The notes beneath the pieces were generated by a model. The model made no database searches, was not told the origin of the DNA, and saw only the letters and a program-made list of their open reading frames with translations. The position numbers were made by a program, and so were the translations under genes. Shown one piece after another: positions 40,865-44,835 of a DNA stretch of 44,835 bases. Numbering within the stretch: the first letter of the stretch is position 1; each line of letters starts with the position of its first letter. This DNA comes from Burkholderiales bacterium (GTDB lineage Bacteria > Pseudomonadota > Gammaproteobacteria > Burkholderiales > Casimicrobiaceae), in contig JADZDA010000055.1 of the NCBI GenBank assembly GCA_020851255.1, forward strand, positions 1 through 44,835. Direction: 5' to 3'.

Positions 40865-40942
40865 GCCCAACGTTTGAGCTCACCTGCGGGCGACAGACGG
40901 CGCAGCCGGCTGGCGAACGTCAGGTGCAGCGAAGGGTTAGGC
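40865..40942 (-). other. attC integron recombination site (78 bp)
   Basis: On the minus strand it runs from GCCTAAC (R'', 40936-40942, consensus RYYYAAC) to GTTGGGC (R', 40865-40871, consensus GTTRRRY). The arms pair 6 of 7. Inner boxes GCTGCACCTG and CAGGTGAGC are complementary except for one extra G, which would be extrahelical, a key feature of attC sites. A central CAGCCGGCTG palindrome fills the variable stem. The preceding gene's TAA stop lies in the R'' box (40937-40939). Confidence 0.85.
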
Positions 40943-41521
40943 CCCATGCTTCGACAGCATGCTCTCTAGAAAACGTGTGAAGCCACCTGTGAACCAAAGG
41001 TACGCGGTCTTGTGGCTATCGTACTCATCGTCGGTGATTTCAAGCTCCTTGAGAGACTTCGGGTGGGTGATCCGATGTCGGATCTGTACGGACTCCCGGA
41101 ACAACGGCCACTCGGAACCGGAAAACTGCGGTTGCCAGCTCACGTCGAAGAGCCGAGCCGCTAGTTTCAGAGTGAGCTTGACGTTCTTAATGGTGTCTGC
41201 ACGAACGGAAATGATCGTGGCGTCGCCAACAGTGTTGACCACGATCTGGCGTTCCTCCAGGAACGCCCTCGTCTTGCCGCTTATATCCCCTGACCCCAGA
41301 TTCTGGGCTGTGAGAGAGATCTGCTTGAGGCCGAACACCACTGCTTCAATGTGCGACCAGCAGGCGCGTACCACCAATCGACGGAAGGTTTGGCTTGCCC
41401 AGTCGGAATCAAACTTGTCCAAGAGGCAGTTGATGTCCTCACGCAAAAGCGTGTTCATGTCGAGCAGTTCGTCGAGCGACCTTGCAAGGGTTCGAGCGTA
41501 GGCGCGAAGCTCGTGGCTCAT
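40937..41521 (-). CDS. HEPN-like protein of unknown function (cassette gene 1)
   Basis: A 194-residue protein from ATG 41521. RHRITHPKSLKELEI contains R148-x4-H153 (RHRITH), the pattern of HEPN ribonucleases, within a mostly helical sequence (FRRLVVRACWSHIEAVVFGL). HEPN proteins act as toxins or abortive-infection effectors and often cut RNA. GC is about 50%, below the flanks, and codons include AAA/AAT/TTG more than usual. There is no ribosome site; the ATG follows GTTAGGCCCC. Stop TAA lies inside attC. Assignment of HEPN is tentative. Confidence 0.75.
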   Translation of the reverse strand: MSHELRAYARTLARSLDELLDMNTLLREDINCLLDKFDSDWASQTFRRLVVRACWSHIEAVVFGLKQISLTAQNLGSGDISGKTRAFLEERQIVVNTVGDATIISVRADTIKNVKLTLKLAARLFDVSWQPQFSGSEWPLFRESVQIRHRITHPKSLKELEITDDEYDSHKTAYLWFTGGFTRFLESMLSKHGA

Positions 41522-41524
41522 GGG

Positions 41525-41531
41525 GCCTAAC
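41525..41531 (-). other. Lone integron core site (GTTAGGC)
   Basis: Minus-strand GTTAGGC, a perfect GTTRRRY core, lies 3 bases before the ATG of cassette gene 1. The other half of an attC (a RYYYAAC arm with complementary boxes) was not found in the next 170 bases towards sugE, so this is either a core from attI or the cut-off end of a former site. Confidence 0.55.
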
Positions 41532-41700
41532 AAGAAATGGACTGCTCGATCGACGGGTAAGGAGACAGCCTGAGCCCGCCATACTCCCGACGTCAACACC
41601 CTTCCCGCTGCCGGCGTGCGAACTGCGATGCGCGACACCTCCGACCCCGGGCGATCCGACGATCCCCCCGCACCGCCACGCTCGATCCGTTCACCCCGGT

Positions 41701-42018
41701 TCAATCGGTGAGCACCCTCAACCCGACGATCCCGACCACGATCAGCGCGACACACGCGAGTCGCGCCAGCGTCGCGGCCTCGCCGAACAGCACGATACCG
41801 AGGATCACGGTGCCGACCGCGCCGATGCCGGTCCACACCGCGTAGGCGGTGCCGACCGGCAGCGTCTTCATCGCCCAGGCGAGCAGGACGATGCTCGCGA
41901 ACATGGCGGCGAGGGTCGCCACGCTGGGCCACGTCCGCGTGAAACCCTCGGTGTACTTGAGTCCGATCGCCCAGGCGACCTCGAAGACTCCGGCGACGAC
42001 CAGCGCGATCCACGCCAT
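41701..42018 (-). CDS. sugE: SugE/Gdx-type small multidrug resistance exporter
   Basis: A 105-residue four-helix SMR protein. The first helix ([20 protein letters not shown]) carries the conserved proton-coupling glutamate E13, and [12 protein letters not shown] is the SugE/Gdx-subfamily loop. [20 protein letters not shown] is the conserved third helix. This group exports guanidinium or quaternary ammonium compounds by proton antiport as a dual-topology dimer. AAGGAG precedes ATG 42018. Its leader has a -10-like GATAAT and a 20-bp palindrome, but I find no paired ACGR hairpins of the guanidine-II riboswitch. Confidence 0.93.
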   Translation of the reverse strand: MAWIALVVAGVFEVAWAIGLKYTEGFTRTWPSVATLAAMFASIVLLAWAMKTLPVGTAYAVWTGIGAVGTVILGIVLFGEAATLARLACVALIVVGIVGLRVLTD

Positions 42019-42045
42019 GGCGGCTCCTTCCCGTCCGTCGCGCGC

Positions 42046-42065
42046 CGGCGCGGCGCGCCGCGCCG
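42046..42065. promoter_or_regulatory. 20-bp GC palindrome in the sugE leader
   Basis: Bases 42046-42065 form a perfect 20-bp palindrome around the core GGCGCGGCGCGCCGCGCC (42047-42064). On the minus strand it lies between the -10-like GATAAT (42066-42071) and the sugE ATG (42018), at the start of the leader. It could be an operator or an mRNA hairpin; pure-GC palindromes also arise by chance in this genome. Confidence 0.4.
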
Positions 42066-42071
42066 ATTATC
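42066..42071 (-). promoter_or_regulatory. Possible -10 element (GATAAT) for sugE
   Basis: GATAAT on the minus strand, 47 bases before ATG 42018, directly upstream of the 20-bp palindrome. No clear -35. Confidence 0.35.
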
Positions 42072-42123
42072 GCCGGGATGCACGCGCCCCGGACGCGCGG
42101 GTCCCGCCCGCCCGGGCTGGGGC

Positions 42124-42129
42124 TATACT
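42124..42129 (+). promoter_or_regulatory. Possible -10 element (TATACT) for the TRAP operon
   Basis: TATACT in GGGGCTATACTCC, 51 bases before ATG 42181, is a good -10 for a GC-rich genome; the -35 region is GC-only. The ribosome site TGGAGGA follows at 42171-42177. Confidence 0.5.
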
Positions 42130-42180
42130 CCGGCGTTCGCCCATCGCCCCGTTGCCGCGGGGACTCATCCTGGAGGAATC

Positions 42181-43152
42181 ATGCGTCACCATCGACTGCT
42201 TTGTGCGACCGCGATCGCGGCCGCCGTCGCGTTCGCCGGCCCCGCGGCCGCGCAGGACCGCGTGTTCTTCGGCATCGCCACCGGCGGCACCGGCGGCACG
42301 TACTATCCGCTCGGCGGCATGCTCGCCCAGCTCATTTCGAACAAGGTCACGATCGGCGGCAAGAAGCTCTCGGCGACCGCCGAGACCGCCGGCGCCTCGG
42401 TCGCCAACGCGCAGCTCCTCGCCCGCAAGGACATCGAGAGCGCGTTCGTCGCCGCCGACATCCTCGACGCCGCCTACAACGGCAAGGGGCAGTTCGACGG
42501 CAAGGCGGTCAAGAATTTGCGCGCGCTGGGCGCGCTCTACCCGGAGCAGGTCCAGCTCGTGACCATCGCCTCGGCGAACGTGCGTTCGTTCAGGGACCTC
42601 CGGGGCAAGAGCGTGTCGTCGGGCTCCCCGGGCTCGGGTCAGTGGCAACTGCTGGGTGACCTGCTCGAGGCGCACGGCATGACGCGCAAGGACATCGGCG
42701 AGGACCTCTCGTCGTTCGCGCAGTCGGTCGACAAGATCAAGGACGGCAACCTCGTCGCCTCGCTCATCACCGCCGGCGCACCGACCGCCTCGATCACCGA
42801 CCTCGCGAACGCGCGCGAACTTCGCATCGTCCCTCTCGCCGGACCGGAGATCGAGGCGCTGCGCAGGAAACAGCCGTACTACGCGCAGGTCCAGCTCCCG
42901 GCCAACACGTATAAGGGCCAGGCCGCGCCGGTCGACACCCTCGCCGTGATGGCGATCTGGGCGACGCACGACGGGCTCTCGGACCAGATGGCCTACGAGG
43001 TCACCAAGGCGCTGTTCGAGAACACGGAGACGCTGGGCCAGGTCCATCCGAAGGGGAAGGAGATCTCGCTCAAGACCGCGCTGCAGTCGATCTCGATCCC
43101 GCTGCATCCGGGTTCCGAGCGCTATTTCCGCGAGAAGGGCCTGGTCAAGTGA
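42181..43152 (+). CDS. TAXI-family TRAP transporter solute-binding protein
   Basis: A 323-residue secreted binding protein with a signal peptide (ATAIAAAVAFAGPAAAQ). FFGIATGGTGGTYYPLGGML is the TAXI-family signature, followed by SATAETAGASVANAQLLARK. VNVRSFRDLRGKSVSSGSPGS-like sequence around residue 140 is the conserved hinge. TAXI proteins capture small anions (glutamate, tricarboxylates, others) in the periplasm for a fused TRAP permease, which lies two genes downstream. GGAGGA precedes ATG 42181. Confidence 0.93.
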   Translation: MRHHRLLCATAIAAAVAFAGPAAAQDRVFFGIATGGTGGTYYPLGGMLAQLISNKVTIGGKKLSATAETAGASVANAQLLARKDIESAFVAADILDAAYNGKGQFDGKAVKNLRALGALYPEQVQLVTIASANVRSFRDLRGKSVSSGSPGSGQWQLLGDLLEAHGMTRKDIGEDLSSFAQSVDKIKDGNLVASLITAGAPTASITDLANARELRIVPLAGPEIEALRRKQPYYAQVQLPANTYKGQAAPVDTLAVMAIWATHDGLSDQMAYEVTKALFENTETLGQVHPKGKEISLKTALQSISIPLHPGSERYFREKGLVK

Positions 43153-43691
43153 CCCGGCGGCCCGCGGACGCGCGAGCGCGCGTCCCGGGCCGGGCGAGGC
43201 GCCGTCGGATCGAGGCGACCGCGGTCGCCTGCGTGCTGGCGGCCTCCGCCGGCGGAGCGGGCGCGGCCTGTCTCGCGATCGACTCGCACCCGGAAGCGAT
43301 GCCGCTCTCCCGGATCGCGCTGCCCGCGAGCGACCCGACGTTCACCTTGCGCTACGTGCACTCGGTGACGCGCACGCCGGTCGACGAGGACTACCGCGTC
43401 GACGGTTCCACGATCGTGCAGACCGCGATCCGGTTCGCGCAGCACGGGCCCGGCCTGCCGACCGAGGCGGACGCCGGCGCGAGCTGGCGCGTCGACGCGA
43501 ACGGCATCACGGTGACGATGAACCGCCGGCACGAGACGATCGCGATGCGCGTGCACGCCGACCAGGCGCCGCGCCTGACCGCGGCGGGCGACGCGCGCCC
43601 GGTCGAACTCGCGCGCTGGGGTAACCGCGCGCTCGTGCTGAGCGCGGCCCCGGGCGATTGCCCGGCAACGAACGGAGCGGCCATCCGATGA
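43149..43691 (+). CDS. DUF1850 protein (TRAP-associated)
   Basis: A 180-residue protein from GTG 43149, overlapping the TAXI stop by 4 bases. TFTLRYVHSVTRTPVDEDYR followed by VDG is the DUF1850 signature (YxHSV...P..E.F), and a single N-terminal hydrophobic segment (about residues 23-43) could be a signal or anchor. DUF1850 genes are often next to TAXI/TRAP transporters and are thought to be an accessory, function unknown. Its stop overlaps the permease ATG (ATGA). Confidence 0.9.
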   Translation: MTRRPADARARVPGRARRRRIEATAVACVLAASAGGAGAACLAIDSHPEAMPLSRIALPASDPTFTLRYVHSVTRTPVDEDYRVDGSTIVQTAIRFAQHGPGLPTEADAGASWRVDANGITVTMNRRHETIAMRVHADQAPRLTAAGDARPVELARWGNRALVLSAAPGDCPATNGAAIR

Positions 43692-44835
43692 GCGCAGGCG
43701 CGCAATCCGACCGCCACGGCGGGGCGATCACCGAAGGCGTCGAGGCGATCTCGGCCGATCGGCAGGCGGAGCTGATCCGCGCCTACGACCACGAGTCGAA
43801 CTTCCGCAAGCTCGCCGGTCCGGTCGGGCTGCTGGTGACGACGATGGCGGTCGTGCTCTCGTCGTTCCACATCTACACGGCGGGCTTCGGGCTGCTCGAC
43901 GAGATCAAGCACCGCTCGTTCCACCTCTCGCTCGTCCTCGCGCTGGTCTTCCTGGTCTTCCCCCGGCCGCGGATTCCGTCGGACACGCGGCGCGCGTGGG
44001 GCGCCTGGGGCTGGAGCGCCGTCTTCAGCGCGTTCTACCTGTACCTCGCCTGGTCGCTCGCCGACCGGCTGACCGCGCAGGGCGCGCTCGCGTCCGGTCA
44101 CGGCTGGGCGTTCGTCGCGCTGATCGCGTTCGTCGCCTTCATCTCGTTGCCGTTCCCGCAGTTCGGCGGCACCGGCGACAAGCCCTCGTGGGTCGACTTC
44201 CCGCTCGCGATCGCGGCCGGCGCGATCTCGCTCTATTTCCTCGCGTTCTTCGACGACGTGTTCATCCGCCGCGTCGGCGCGCCGATCGCGCAGGACTACA
44301 TGATGGGCGTGCTCGCGATCGTGCTGGTCATGGAGGCGACGCGCCGCACGATGGGGCCGCTGCTGCCGGTCATCGGCATGGCGTGCCTGCTCTACGCGCT
44401 GCTGGGCCGCCACATGCCGGGCATCCTCGCCCACCGCGGCTACTCGGTCGAGCGCGTGGTCAACCACATCTACGTCGGCACCGAGGGCATCTACGGCATC
44501 GCGGTCGGCGTGGTCGCGACCTACGTGTTCCACTTCGTGCTGTTCGGCATCCTCGCGCAGATGACCGGGCTGGGCCGGCTGTTCATGGATCTCGCGACCA
44601 TCGTCGCCGGCCGCTACTCCGGAGGGCCGGCGAAGGTCTGCGTCGTCTCGTCGGGCCTCTTCGGGATGATCTCGGGGTCGGCGATCGCCAACGCGGTCAC
44701 CACCGGCTCGCTCACGATCCCGCTGATGAAGAAGTACGGGTTCAGCGGGCGCTTCGCCGGCGCGGTCGAGGCCTCGGCTTCCTGCGGCGGGCAGGTCACG
44801 CCGCCCGTGATGGGCGCGTCCGCGTTCGTGATGGC
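43688..44835 (+). CDS. TRAP transporter fused permease (4TM/12TM), partial
   Basis: 382 codons from ATG 43688 to the window edge, no stop. The N-terminal region has about five helices corresponding to the small DctQ-like part (LVTTMAVVLSSFHIYTAGFG; FPLAIAAGAISLYFLAFFDD), then the large DctM-like part begins (SGLFGMISGSAIANAVTTGS; ASASCGGQVTPPVMGASAF), where SGSAxANV and GGQxTPPxMGA are the ion/substrate-binding motifs of fused TRAP permeases. The C-terminal half is outside the window. Imports a small organic anion with sodium, with the TAXI protein. Confidence 0.92.
   Translation, partial: MSAGAQSDRHGGAITEGVEAISADRQAELIRAYDHESNFRKLAGPVGLLVTTMAVVLSSFHIYTAGFGLLDEIKHRSFHLSLVLALVFLVFPRPRIPSDTRRAWGAWGWSAVFSAFYLYLAWSLADRLTAQGALASGHGWAFVALIAFVAFISLPFPQFGGTGDKPSWVDFPLAIAAGAISLYFLAFFDDVFIRRVGAPIAQDYMMGVLAIVLVMEATRRTMGPLLPVIGMACLLYALLGRHMPGILAHRGYSVERVVNHIYVGTEGIYGIAVGVVATYVFHFVLFGILAQMTGLGRLFMDLATIVAGRYSGGPAKVCVVSSGLFGMISGSAIANAVTTGSLTIPLMKKYGFSGRFAGAVEASASCGGQVTPPVMGASAFVM

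Larger units (their letters stand above)
39237..41531 (-). mobile_element. Integron gene-cassette array without integrase (CALIN-like)
   Basis: Three minus-strand genes (41521-40937, 40858-40157, 40088-39237) are separated by a 78-bp attC site (40865-40942) and a degenerate attC-like site (40124-40192), with a lone GTTAGGC core at 41525-41531 before the first. The first gene's ATG follows the core by 3 bases, its TAA lies inside attC, and the second ATG follows that attC's GTTGGGC by 6 bases, as in true cassettes. The first two genes are lower in GC than the flanks. No integrase (IntI), attI or Pc promoter was found. The 39237 boundary is uncertain. Confidence 0.7.

Noticed and set aside
42019-42120. 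Possible guanidine-II (mini-ykkC) riboswitch before sugE
   Set aside because: ACGG occurs twice in GACGGACGG but not in hairpin loops; the only strong structure is the GC palindrome.
1-44835. CRISPR arrays, tRNA or rRNA genes, IS elements
   Set aside because: No regularly spaced repeats, no tRNA-like cloverleaf with CCA context and no transposase or terminal inverted repeats were seen; a dedicated scan was not possible.

Overview
The window is a high-GC, gene-dense chromosomal segment of a proteobacterium, most likely a betaproteobacterium. The pointers are the base composition, a TAXI-type TRAP transporter with DUF1850, an Ada-AlkA fusion next to Ogt, and a coniferyl-aldehyde-type dehydrogenase. 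No rRNA, tRNA, CRISPR array, phage or IS transposase was seen. The species assignment is an inference.

Layout. 1-1324: a DUF2798/DUF2938 membrane-protein pair divergent from a MerR regulator; a perfect 20-bp palindrome lies in the promoter between them. 1693-21874: a long, almost entirely plus-strand run of about 35 small single-domain genes. It holds two LysE exporters, three GNAT acetyltransferases, SRPBCC, PPOX, VOC, MBL, TPR, DM13, ABM, PhzF, a formate/nitrite channel, two cupins, a tautomerase, ankyrin repeats, TfoX-N, SDR, a macro domain, DUF3574, GYD and DUF1330 proteins, plus several small membrane proteins. A decayed SDR gene sits at 4275-4490. 22032-26269: a membrane-anchored HtrA-like protease followed by a tight MoxR-DUF58-VWA operon. 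26443-29029: a DUF302 protein, a flavin amine oxidase and an overlapping secreted protein.

29046-35856 (minus strand): an aldehyde dehydrogenase coupled to a patatin-like lipoprotein, an alpha/beta hydrolase, and an alkylation-repair operon (Ada-AlkA fusion, then Ogt, then an EamA transporter) joined by ATGA overlaps. 36108-38727: an NMT1/THI5-like ABC importer (binding protein, ATPase, permease). 42181-44835: a TAXI TRAP operon (binding protein, DUF1850, fused permease running off the end).

The most unusual part is 39237-41531, a small array of mobile integron gene cassettes without an integrase in view. Three minus-strand genes of unknown function are delimited by one convincing attC site (40865-40942), one degenerate attC-like site (40124-40192) and one lone GTTAGGC core site (41525-41531). 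The first two genes are visibly lower in GC than the flanks. Their start and stop codons sit against or inside the recombination sites, as in real cassettes. Next to the array lie gene fragments (an ABM N-terminus and a winged-helix C-terminus) and a SugE/Gdx-type SMR exporter whose leader carries a 20-bp GC palindrome.
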